DNA of 64,000 bases from Nocardia niigatensis NBRC 100131 (GTDB lineage Bacteria; Actinomycetota; Actinomycetes; Mycobacteriales; Mycobacteriaceae). Position numbers and translations under genes: made by a program. Below the pieces are notes generated by a model. The model worked only from the letters and a program-made list of their open reading frames with translations, did not search any database and had not been told where the DNA came from. This document shows, in pieces, positions 1 to 7,525 of this stretch. Each line of letters starts with the position of its first letter. Positions within the stretch are counted from its first letter, which is position 1. Location of the stretch: assembly GCF_000308655.1 (NCBI RefSeq), contig NZ_BAGC01000052.1, positions 62,001-126,000 of the forward strand, read 5' to 3'.

Positions 1-359
1 AAGCTCACATATCGAGTCGAGACCGACTGTTCGATCTGGTCGGACATTCTTGCAACGAAAATGATCCCATCGCTTCCGATACCGATGGCCGTCAGTCCGG
101 GACTGCGGCCGACAATGTTCGGATCGCGATCGATAACAGGAGCGCTGTCAGCCCATGTGAGACTTTTCTTGATCCCAAGCTGCGCAAGCAGGCTATGGCT
201 GTTGTTGGTGTCGTGGACCAACACTCTAATGGCGACGGCGATGCGCTTCGATTCGGGTAGTTCACCTCCGTCAAATGCGGTGGCCGAGCTGACAAGGAAA
301 CGTAGCTGTTCAGACAGGTCGTATTCGAGATCGCGATCGCGAGGGTGAGTACTCACCAC
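1..359 (-). CDS. Hypothetical protein, 5' part only, runs off left edge
   Basis: A continuous minus-strand reading frame opens at GTG 359 (or GTG 356) and is still open at base 1, so about 119 N-terminal residues are visible. It reads STHPRDRDLEYDLSEQLRFL, then a soluble alpha/beta-type stretch with AVAIRVLVHDTNNSHSLLAQ and GIKKSLTWAD. This wording resembles a family of uncharacterised proteins of mobile elements and phage-like regions, but I cannot name a function. No good ribosome binding site is visible, so the start is uncertain. Codon use is less GC-biased than in the core genes to the right. It lies on the inner side of the tRNA fragment at 732-781, which would make it element cargo. 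Confidence 0.6.
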   Translation of the reverse strand, partial: MVSTHPRDRDLEYDLSEQLRFLVSSATAFDGGELPESKRIAVAIRVLVHDTNNSHSLLAQLGIKKSLTWADSAPVIDRDPNIVGRSPGLTAIGIGSDGIIFVARMSDQIEQSVSTRYVS

Positions 360-731
360 ACAATGATGGCACGTAGGCAGGACGGCGATCCGAAGGACCG
401 ACGCCGAGGGCGCAATTTTCGGTCATTTCGGTCAAATTGTTCGCAGTGGTGTAGGAAGTGCCTGTTGGCACCAGAAAGGTCGACCGCAGCTGGCAGAAGA
501 GTGGACTGAAAACATCCGCTTCTGCCGCATACCGCGCTGTTCAGTGTGGCCAGAGCAGCGCAGCATGCCCATCGGTTCATCACCGAGATGGGCCGCCGCC
601 GTCCGCAGTTCGTCCGCAGCACTGCCGTGGGCTGCCCATCCCAGCCAACGGAGTCATCAGGTAAGAGCGCTGGTCAGCTTGCAGAGCAAACGAGATCACC
701 CGCTACCAGAAACAGACAATACGGATCAAGG
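360..731. other. Stretch without a supported gene inside the putative element end
   Basis: Short overlapping frames exist on both strands but none has consistent codon bias, a ribosome binding site or recognisable protein sequence. The 5' half of the tRNA whose 3' half begins at 732 was looked for here and is absent: there is no acceptor strand pairing with TAGCTCC and no D-arm. Confidence 0.6.
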
Positions 732-781
732 TCTCGTTCGCATCGAGAAGGTCAGGGGTTCGATTCCCCTTAGCTCCACCA
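732..781 (+). tRNA. 3' fragment of tRNA-Ala(CGC), probable attR core
   Basis: The fragment holds a complete anticodon arm (TCTCG at 732-736, loop TTCGCAT at 737-743, CGAGA at 744-748; anticodon CGC for alanine). It continues with a five-base variable loop, a perfect T-arm (AGGGG, TTCGATT, CCCCT at 754-770), the 3' acceptor strand TAGCTCC, discriminator A and an encoded CCA at 779-781. The acceptor 5' strand and the D-arm are missing upstream. Loss of exactly the 5' half is the expected leftover where an integrase used the tRNA 3' half as attachment core, so the element would extend to the left. Confidence 0.8.
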
Positions 782-787
782 AACGGC

Positions 788-816
788 AGAGCCGCAGGTT
801 AATAACCTGCGGCTCT
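788..816. terminator. Hairpin terminator after tRNA fragment
   Basis: Perfect 13-bp inverted repeat (AGAGCCGCAGGTT, loop AAT, complement) seven bases after the tRNA CCA, followed by TGTTGTTTT. It sits where a tRNA terminator should be, and it also lies just past the stop of the minus-strand ATPase gene, so it could serve both directions. Confidence 0.8.
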
Positions 817-853
817 GTTGTTTTCGTGGCAGCACGCGAACCGTTCGAGGCGG

Positions 854-2140
854 TCATGGGCGTGTGTTCCACAAGGCGCTGACCGGCAGGGCGCGGAATT
901 TCGGTCCGAACGGGAGGGTTTCGGTGCCGGTGTAGAGGACGTATCCGGCGAGGAGGTCGTCGCCCAGTCGTTCGGCGAGGTGGCGGAGACCGCGGAAGTC
1001 TTCGCCCTTGACCGTGGCGGCGGCTTTCACCTCGATGGCGATCACCTCGCGTCGGTTGTTCTCGAGAATGATGTCGACCTCGACGTTGTCGCGGGTGCGG
1101 TAGTGGAACATGCGGGCCTCCTGGTCGGACCAGGTGAGCTGACGAGCGAGTTCGGCGGCCACGAAGCCTTCCAGAAGTGACCCGAGCGGACCGTTCACCG
1201 CGCGCAGTGCGCGTGGGTCGGCACCGCACAAATAGGTGGCGATTCCGGAATCGACCATGAACACCTTGGAGGTTGCGACGGCCCGGGTGGTCAGGTTTCG
1301 TGACCAAGCGGGGATTCGCTTGATCAGGAAAACCTCTTCCAGGAGGCGGAGATAGCGGGCAACTGTGTCTTTGGGCAGGCCGAGTTCATTGCCGAGGGCG
1401 CCGGGTACCAGGAGTTGACCGGATCTGGCCGCGACGAGGTTGGTCAGGGCGAACATCTCTGCGGAGCGTTCGATCTCGGACAGTTGCATGACGTCTCGGT
1501 TGATCAGATCGGCGACGTAGGAAGAGAAGAATCGAGAGCGTCGTTTGCCTTCTCGTGCAACGGCTTCCGGGAAGCCGCCGCGTGCGATCCGTTCGATGTA
1601 GTCATTGCGATTCTCGGTACCGTCATGGCGTAGCTGTGGTCCGCGCTCGAAGGCGCAATCGATGAATCTATCGGGGGTGCCGTCGATTTCGCCCTGGGAG
1701 AGTGGCCAGAGTTCGATCGTCTCCATGCGTCCGGGAAGGGCGTCCGGAACGCTGCGGAGCGCCATGACATGAGCCGAACCGGTTAGCAAGAACCGGCCGG
1801 GTCGTCCATCGGCGTCGACGGTCTCCTTGATCGCCAACAGCAGTTCCGGCACTCGCTGGACCTCGTCGATGATCAAGAGGGAATCGTCGAGGACGAACTG
1901 CGTCGGGTCGTAGCCGGCTGCCTGTCGAGTCTCCGGCTTGTCGAGGCTCCGCCAGGTCGCGCCGATCTCCCTCCCTATCCGGGCAACCAGCGTGCTCTTT
2001 CCGCATTGACGAGCGCCGTTAACCAGCACCACGCGAGTGTCTGCAAGCGCCTCGTGCACTGCTGAGTGGGCATGGCGGGGAAGGATTCGACCAATAGGCG
2101 ATGACGAGAAGGACGAGGTCACCGCGGTAGTGTCGCACAT
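854..2140 (-). CDS. AAA family ATPase with DUF4143 C-terminal domain
   Basis: About 428 residues from ATG 2140. Walker A GARQCGKST is at residues 42-50 and Walker B LLIIDEVQ at 88-95, followed by a sensor-type LLTGSAH. The C-terminal third has the DUF4143 layout with a restriction-endonuclease-like signature: VEVDII near 353 and IEVKAA near 369. Such proteins are common accessory ATPases of unknown role, often thought to act in defence or as orphan nucleases. The frame is open upstream to 2437 without family-like sequence. ATG 2140 starts the credible protein, with ATG 2161 as alternative; both lie in the 23-bp repeat array, which hints at autoregulation. Confidence 0.85.
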   Translation of the reverse strand: MCDTTAVTSSFSSSPIGRILPRHAHSAVHEALADTRVVLVNGARQCGKSTLVARIGREIGATWRSLDKPETRQAAGYDPTQFVLDDSLLIIDEVQRVPELLLAIKETVDADGRPGRFLLTGSAHVMALRSVPDALPGRMETIELWPLSQGEIDGTPDRFIDCAFERGPQLRHDGTENRNDYIERIARGGFPEAVAREGKRRSRFFSSYVADLINRDVMQLSEIERSAEMFALTNLVAARSGQLLVPGALGNELGLPKDTVARYLRLLEEVFLIKRIPAWSRNLTTRAVATSKVFMVDSGIATYLCGADPRALRAVNGPLGSLLEGFVAAELARQLTWSDQEARMFHYRTRDNVEVDIILENNRREVIAIEVKAAATVKGEDFRGLRHLAERLGDDLLAGYVLYTGTETLPFGPKFRALPVSALWNTRP

Positions 2141-2228
2141 ATCGTGCGCGTTCCGCCGCATATTGTGCGCGCGATCTGCCGCAAGATGTATGCGCGTTCT
2201 GCCGCTACGGTCGTGCGCTTCTTGCCGA
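2137..2228. repeat. Four tandem 23-bp direct repeats at the ATPase start
   Basis: Units 2137-2159, 2160-2182, 2183-2205 and a weaker 2206-2228. On the plus strand the shared core is about TGTGCGCGTTCTGCCGC: the copies read TCGTGCGCGTTCCGCCGC, TTGTGCGCGCGATCTGCCGC, TGTATGCGCGTTCTGCCGC and TCGTGCGCTTCTTGCCG. The 23-bp period is about two helical turns, as in iterons or operators bound side by side. The array covers the translation start and leader of the minus-strand ATPase gene. Confidence 0.75.
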
Positions 2229-2714
2229 CGCTGGAGCAGCTGCTTTGCCGGAGCACTGTTGATGAGTCGGCGGCTTGATCCGCAGATGATTCGTTGCGGT
2301 CGGCCACGCGGAGCGGTCCCGATCATCGGGCACCGCCGACCGAGCCAGGCCGGGTACCGACCGCCCTGATCGCGATGTCCGGCCCGTCTACCAGCACCGC
2401 CCGGTTCGCATGCTGGTCCGTCAGGTCCACTCACCAAGGATCCCCAGGTCGACGACGTGGGGATCCTTGCTTTTGTCCCCCGATTCAGGCCACGACGTTA
2501 GGTCCGGGGCCTTTATGTGCTGCCTGGTTCTCCCACCTGGTGAAGACATACCAGTCACTCTTGACGTCGAGATTGGATCTGGCCAAGGGTGCCGATCTCT
2601 CGCGAATCCTCCTGCGACGCAATGGGAAGCGAGGTGACGCGCCCAGAGCGGGAGTATTCGGGCATGTCCGAGCAACCAGGAACGCATGTTCGAATGTACG
2701 GCTAATTTTGCTGG
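2229..2714. other. Gene-poor spacer
   Basis: No frame here has convincing coding character on either strand. The one structured feature is the orphan terminator at 2435-2475. The right end holds the leader of the frameshifted gene that starts at GTG 2715. Confidence 0.5.
2435..2475 (+). terminator. Orphan intrinsic terminator
   Basis: Perfect 12-bp stem (CAAGGATCCCCA, 11-base loop, complement, 2435-2469) followed by CTTTTG. It is oriented for plus-strand transcripts, yet no plus-strand gene is visible immediately upstream, so the transcript it ended may have been lost or is a small untranslated RNA. Confidence 0.65.
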
Positions 2715-3631
2715 GTGCCGTCCATTCGTCACGAGATTCCGTTGCAGTTGTTGCGTCATCGCCCTGAGGTCGCACCGCAGATCGCCCGGGCGGTGTTGAG
2801 GTTGCCGGTGCCGGACCTACCGTGCTGGCGGCCAGGGCCGGAAACAGTGACCTTGTTGTCTCCGGGTGAGCTGCATCTGGATGTCGTGCTGGTCGGCGCG
2901 AAGGCCGAGAAACCGGAGTTCGCGATCGTTCATGAGGTCCAGAACTCCTGTGGGGCTTCCGAACTCGAACGGATCGCGTTGAGTTGGCCCGCCTATGTCA
3001 CTCATGCGCGGCAGCGGCTGGGCTGCCCGGTCGTGCTGCTGGCGTTCTGTCCGGACGAGGCCACCGCCCGCCGGGTCGCAGCCCGGTCGTGACCGGTCAT
3101 CCCGAGTTCGTCTTCCGGCCGCGGACCTACTGGCCGGGCATGCTGCCGGCCGTCACGACGGTCGCCGAGGCCGATCAGTGGCCAGAGTTGGCGTTGCTGT
3201 CGGCTCCCGGGCATCTGGGCGATGACGAACGGCCCAAAGTGCTTGCGATGGCACTGGAGGCAATGCAGCACCTCCAGCCGGACTGGCGTGTCCACTACCA
3301 TGACCACATCAGCCGATGTGTACCGGCCCGGTACCGGAAGGAGTGGGAGGAGCTCGTGGCTATCGCGATCGAGAACTACCACTGGGAAAGCGACTTTGCG
3401 CGAGAACACCAGGCTATCGGCCGGGCTGAGGGGCGGGCGGAGGCGTTGGCGGGGTCTGTGCTGCGGATTCTGCATCGCCGTGGGCTCGACGTCGACGAGG
3501 CGGTTCGGGAGCGGGTCAACGGCTGTTCGGATCTCGCGCAGCTGACGCGGTGGTTGGACTCGGCTTTGGTGGTGGAGTCAGCTGCGCAGATATTTGAGCC
3601 TGGCGTGATCACAGACGGAGAACCGGAGTAG
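2715..3631 (+). pseudogene. Frameshifted hypothetical protein (actinobacterial family)
   Basis: Two frames join into one protein of about 305 residues. The first, from GTG 2715, reads PSIRHEIPLQLLRHRPEVAP and has VLVGAKAEKPEFAIVHEVQ, then stops at 3092. The second frame picks up near 3085 with PVVTGHPEFVFRPRTYWPG and runs to 3631 with an ALEAMQHLQPD / ENYHWESDFAREHQ stretch and a C-terminal coil. The layout matches uncharacterised, often multicopy actinobacterial proteins with a restriction-endonuclease-like N-terminus. One inserted base (or two lost) around 3080-3092 would restore the frame, so this is either a real pseudogene or a single sequencing error. Confidence 0.75.
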
Positions 3632-3762
3632 GACGGGGCGTCAGGTCCGCCGAATAAGAGTTGGAGTCCGCCGAACCGCGGCCGCCACGCTCTGCCGGAC
3701 CCCCTGAAATCCGGGTCTCCGATTTCACTGTGAAGCACAGGCGCTTGACAAATAGTTCTCGG

Positions 3763-4158
3763 TCATGAGCCCGGACCCAGCAGGTCCCAGCGGTTTCCGG
3801 CGATGTCGAGAAAGACGGCGACCTGACCGTAGGGTTCACTGCGCGGTGCGGTTACGAATTGCACTCCGCCGTCGAGCATCCGGCGATACGCACCCTCGAA
3901 GTCGCTGACCCTGAGAAAGAATCCGACCCGCCCGGCGACCTGGTCACCGATGGCATTGTGCTGCCGGTCCCCGTCCGCCCGGGCGAGCAGGATTCCGGTG
4001 GCGGCACGGGGTGGGCGAACGACGACCCAGCGTTTGGGGCGGCCGTCGTTCGTGAGCGAGGGCGAGTCCTCGATCAGGTCGAAACCCAGTGTCCCGACGA
4101 AGAACTCGATGGCGGAGTCGTACTCGTCGACGATGATCGTGATCAGTTCCAGATGCAC
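3763..4158 (-). CDS. VOC superfamily (glyoxalase/bleomycin-resistance-like) protein
   Basis: 131 residues from GTG 4158. Two beta-alpha-beta-beta-beta modules are readable: LELITIIVDEYDSAIEFFVG leading to FDLIEDSPSL, then VGFFLRVSDFEGAYRRMLDGG and VAVFLDIAGNRWDLLGP. That is the single-domain VOC fold, which binds a metal and forms dimers. The substrate cannot be told from sequence. The frame is open upstream to 4281, but that part is not family-like. No strong ribosome binding site is visible. It stands alone between decayed genes. Confidence 0.75.
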   Translation of the reverse strand: MHLELITIIVDEYDSAIEFFVGTLGFDLIEDSPSLTNDGRPKRWVVVRPPRAATGILLARADGDRQHNAIGDQVAGRVGFFLRVSDFEGAYRRMLDGGVQFVTAPRSEPYGQVAVFLDIAGNRWDLLGPGS

Positions 4159-4231
4159 TCGGTGAGCGTAGGGCGAGCACGATCCGGACTGTCCGCGCCT
4201 GCCGACGTTCACATACTCGAAACCGTCTCGT

Positions 4232-4278
4232 TCACAGGCGGTTGAGGACTTCGGCGGCGGCGCGGAGGCCGGTCTGGA
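4232..4278 (-). pseudogene. C-terminal remnant of an FAD-dependent oxidoreductase-like gene
   Basis: The minus strand reads QTGLRAAAEVLNRL followed by a stop, which looks like the extreme C-terminus of a flavin amine oxidase or monooxygenase. Nothing upstream continues it, because the adjoining sequence belongs to a different plus-strand fragment. Identification rests on 14 residues and is tentative. Confidence 0.35.
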
Positions 4279-4442
4279 CATTCCGCAACGGCCTGGTCAC
4301 CCGCGAGCAGATGTACACCTACCTCGAAACCCGCCCCAGCACCTCACCCCTCGCCAGCCTCAGACTCCTCGGCGTATCCCCGAAAGTCGTTGCCTCCCTG
4401 CTCAAATACCGCTGGCGAACCCGCACACTCCTGCGCCACTGA
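4279..4442 (+). pseudogene. C-terminal gene fragment, unknown
   Basis: The plus-strand frame reads RNGLVTREQMYTYLETRPST followed by SPLASLRLLGVSPKVVASLL and a basic RTRTLLRH end before the stop. The piece looks like the C-terminal tail of a larger protein. It begins abruptly against the opposite-strand remnant, so a deletion or recombination junction is likely at about 4279. Confidence 0.4.
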
Positions 4443-4901
4443 CCAGTCTGGCACAGACCGCCCCATGATTGCCCGGGGCTTCCGTACCGTCATCGTTCCT
4501 CGACTGTGGCACAGTCGATTCCAGGCCGACAGGTACTGCCCCGACCGAAGATCCGGCCCCGATGACGCCGCGCGCGATGCCGAGCAGCCACGCCGACCCG
4601 ACCGCGGCTGCCCCGGCCAGCGCGACCCCCAGCGCCCAGAACTGCGCTGATACCACCGTCCGCGGCGCCATCCGATCCACCAGCGGCACCAGCAACGCGA
4701 GCCCCAGCATGTACCCCACCGGCCCGCTCGCCAACGCTCCCCCGACCTCGGTGAGCGATGCTCCGAACGATCCGGCCACGTCCGCGATGGCGGGCTGTAG
4801 CGGATGAATACTGGGGGTCCCGAGCGCGGCTGCGACGGCCATGAACCACACGGCGCTCGCAGTCTCGTAATCCGGTCAACGGCAATCAGTTCCGCTTCCA
4901 T
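4402..4901 (-). pseudogene. Truncated, frameshifted MFS transporter
   Basis: The start region (ATG 4901, EAELIAVDRITRL) is in one frame. The following membrane segments FMAVAAALGTPSIHPLQP, VGYMLGLALLVPLVDRM and ALGVALAGAAAVGSAWLLGI are in another, so a frameshift lies near 4855. After about four membrane segments (GAVPVGL, near 4520) homology to the major facilitator superfamily ends and the frame runs into unrelated residues and a stop. A complete MFS protein needs about 400 residues, so this gene is dead. Confidence 0.7.
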
Positions 4902-5264
4902 GATCCCGACGCTACGAACGCCCGTGCGGCTGGCAAGAATCAGACATCACCGTGAGCACCGGATGGCTGACATCAGATGGTGGATCGGCCGTCGGCGGGC
5001 TGTATCGCCGAGACAGTCATGTGGTCCATACCGGGCACATTGGACTCCGGTAGCCGTCTCGCGCTGTTCGGTCGGCGGTTCGAATCCCGGTCTCCTCCGT
5101 TTGTCCGCTGGACACAACGCCCTCGGCGAAGTTGGTCGGCACGCGACAGTGTGTCGCCGGTCACGTTCTTCCTACGGTTATGGCGCTCGGCACAAGACCG
5201 CCGTGCGCGGCGGCCACACAGGTCGATCGCGCCCCGCGTGTCCCATCGAAACAGGAGCTCGCCC
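4902..5264. other. Leader region of the DUF3556 gene
   Basis: No gene is supported. The DUF3556 frame is open through this stretch but the residues are not protein-like. A T-loop-like sequence, GGTTCGAATCCCGG near 5077-5094, lacks the rest of a tRNA. Confidence 0.45.
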
Positions 5265-7061
5265 ATGGGATTCACCAAACCGGATCTACCCGATGTCGAT
5301 CCGGACCTCTTCCTGCAGAAACCGCTGATGGAACGGATGCGCGTCCTCGCGCTCGACTGGGCCGAGAACGGCTTCGGCTCACCGAAGATGGTGCACGCCA
5401 TCTATATTCTCAAGCTCGCCGTCCTCTACGCGATCGGCGGCATCACGGTGGCGACACTGACCTCCGGGCTGCCCGCGTTCTGGCACGTGACGGAGTGGTG
5501 GAATCAGCCGATCGTCTATCAGAAGGCCATTCTGTGGACGGTATTGCTCGAGAGCATCGGCGTCGCCGGATCCTGGGGTCCACTGGCCGGCAAGGTCAAG
5601 CCGATGACCGGCGGGATCCTGTTCTGGGCCAGGCCCGGCACCATCCGCTTGCGGCCGTGGAAGTGGATGCCGTTCACCGGCGGCAATCGGCGCACCTGGT
5701 TCGACGTCACGCTCTATGTCGCGCTGTTGGCGTCCTTGGCCATCGCCCTGTTTTCGCCTGGCGTACACAATGATTCGCTGTCGGCGGTCCTGCCCGGCAA
5801 CGCTTCCGGGCTGGTGAGCCCGGCTCTGCTCATCGCACCGATCGTGCTGCTGATCCTGAACGGCCTGCGGGACAAGACGGTCTTCCTCGGCGCACGCGGC
5901 GAGCAGTATCTGCCCGCGTTGGTGTTCTTCGCCGCGCTGCCGTTCGTGGACATGATCATCGCGTTGAAGATGCTGATCGTGGTGGTGTGGGTCGGCGCGG
6001 GGTTCTCCAAGTTCGGCAAGCACTTCTCCAATGTGGTTCCGCCGATGGTCAGCAACAGCCCCTCGATGCCGTCGAAGGCGATCAAGCGCGCCCATTACCG
6101 AAACTTCCCCCGGGACCTGCGGCCGTCTCGGACGGCGCACGTGATGGCCCACGTCGGCGGGACGACGGTCGAGATCATCGCGCCGCTGGTGCTGCTGCTG
6201 TCGACCAATGTGTACCTGACGGTGGCCGCGGCGGCAGTCATGGTGATCTTCCACCTCTTCATCGCCTCGACGTTCCCATTGGCGGTTCCGCTGGAGTGGA
6301 ACATCCTGTTCGCCTACGCCACGGTGTTCCTGTTCCTCGGGCTTCCGAACTGGGACGGATACGCCGTCCCGGACATGTCCTCGCCGTTGCTCACCGTGAT
6401 CATCGCGGCCGGACTGCTGTTCTATCCGGTACTGGGCAACCTGCGCCCGGACAAGGTGTCGTTCCTGCCGTCCATGCGGCAGTACGCGGGCAACTGGGCC
6501 TCGGCCGTGTGGACGTTCACGCCGGGCGCGGAGGCGAAGCTGAATCGGGTCACCCGAACGGCGTCGAACCAGATCGACCAGTTCATCGAATTCGGTTATG
6601 AGCCCCAGTGGGCCGAGATCACGCTGCAGAAGACGACCGCGTGGCGAACCATGCACAGCCAGGGCCGCGGCCTGTTCTCGGTGCTGTTGAAGAACCTGCC
6701 CGACATCGACTCCCGGTCCGTGCGCGAGGGCGAGTTCACCTGCAACTCGCTGATCGGGTTCAACTTCGGCGACGGACACCTGCACAACGAGGACCTGATC
6801 CGGGCGGTGCAGGACGAGGCGCGCTTCGAGCCGGGCGAGCTCGTCATCGCCTGGGTCGAGTCGGAAGCGTTCGGCAGCGGGATCCAGCACTACAAGCTCA
6901 TCGATGCCGCGCTCGGGGTCATCGAACGCGGCACCTGGCAAGTCGCCGATGCCGTCGCCGAGCAGCCGTGGTTGCCCAACGGGCCCATCCCGACCCAGGT
7001 GACCTGGTCACTGCCCGCAACCGACCGGGCCACTGCCGTGCCAAACGAAGCCGGACGATGA
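5265..7061 (+). CDS. DUF3556 integral membrane protein
   Basis: 598 residues from ATG 5265, which has AGGAGC ten bases upstream; the longer frame from 4977 is rejected. An N-terminal GFTKPDLPDVDPDLF segment is followed by about nine to ten hydrophobic segments, for example LAVLYAIGGITVATL, LYVALLASLAIALF, LLIAPIVLLILNGL, IIALKMLIVVVWVGA and LTVIIAAGLLFYPVL. A soluble C-terminal domain of about 150 residues follows. This matches the mycobacterial/nocardial DUF3556 family, whose function is unknown. The stop overlaps the start of the DUF3068 fragment (ATGA), showing that the two were translated together. Confidence 0.85.
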   Translation: MGFTKPDLPDVDPDLFLQKPLMERMRVLALDWAENGFGSPKMVHAIYILKLAVLYAIGGITVATLTSGLPAFWHVTEWWNQPIVYQKAILWTVLLESIGVAGSWGPLAGKVKPMTGGILFWARPGTIRLRPWKWMPFTGGNRRTWFDVTLYVALLASLAIALFSPGVHNDSLSAVLPGNASGLVSPALLIAPIVLLILNGLRDKTVFLGARGEQYLPALVFFAALPFVDMIIALKMLIVVVWVGAGFSKFGKHFSNVVPPMVSNSPSMPSKAIKRAHYRNFPRDLRPSRTAHVMAHVGGTTVEIIAPLVLLLSTNVYLTVAAAAVMVIFHLFIASTFPLAVPLEWNILFAYATVFLFLGLPNWDGYAVPDMSSPLLTVIIAAGLLFYPVLGNLRPDKVSFLPSMRQYAGNWASAVWTFTPGAEAKLNRVTRTASNQIDQFIEFGYEPQWAEITLQKTTAWRTMHSQGRGLFSVLLKNLPDIDSRSVREGEFTCNSLIGFNFGDGHLHNEDLIRAVQDEARFEPGELVIAWVESEAFGSGIQHYKLIDAALGVIERGTWQVADAVAEQPWLPNGPIPTQVTWSLPATDRATAVPNEAGR

Positions 7062-7258
7062 AACGATCGTCGAAAATCCTTGCGATGCTGGGCATTCTGC
7101 TGATCGCGATGGCCTCGGTAGTGCGGTTCACCCGCATCCCGTACGCATCGAAACTGCCGAAGGACACCGGATCGACCGCTCACTACCGCGGCGAAGCCAG
7201 CCGGCGGGTGCGGACGATGGAGTTGCCGAACCGCGATCTGGCCGGCGCTTCGCGCTGA
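7058..7258 (+). pseudogene. Truncated DUF3068 (PorA-type) protein, N-terminus only
   Basis: 66 residues from ATG 7058, overlapping the DUF3556 stop by four bases. The sequence begins MKRSSKILAMLGILLIAMAS, then KLPKDTGSTAHYRGEA. That is the signal-anchor and first strand of the DUF3068 porin-A-like family, which normally runs to more than 300 residues. Here a stop follows within about 20 residues of the recognisable part, and the region up to 7525 does not continue it. A short functional peptide is possible, but truncation is simpler. Confidence 0.65.
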
Positions 7259-7525
7259 CGCACAACCAAGGATAGCGCCGAACCACACTTCGCGAGCGGT
7301 TCGGCGCATCGGTCGATCAGCGGGACAGCAGACTGACGGCTCTCGCAGGTGTCGCCGGCCGTCCGCTCGGGCGACACTGCCGAATATCGAGCTGCCATAG
7401 ATCGATACGAGCTTCGAGCTGCGATCCGTACCGTGAACTGTAGGGCGGGCGACCGGGTGCGCCATTGTCCCGAGTAGACGAAAACGCCTGCGGGAGTTGT
7501 GCTGTGGGGCACGGCGCGAAGGCCA

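Noticed and set aside
5060..5100. tRNA-like T-loop GGTTCGAATCCCGG followed by TCTCCTCCG
   Set aside because: The T-stem is imperfect, there is no anticodon arm, matching 5' acceptor strand or CCA. It may be a very old remnant or chance.
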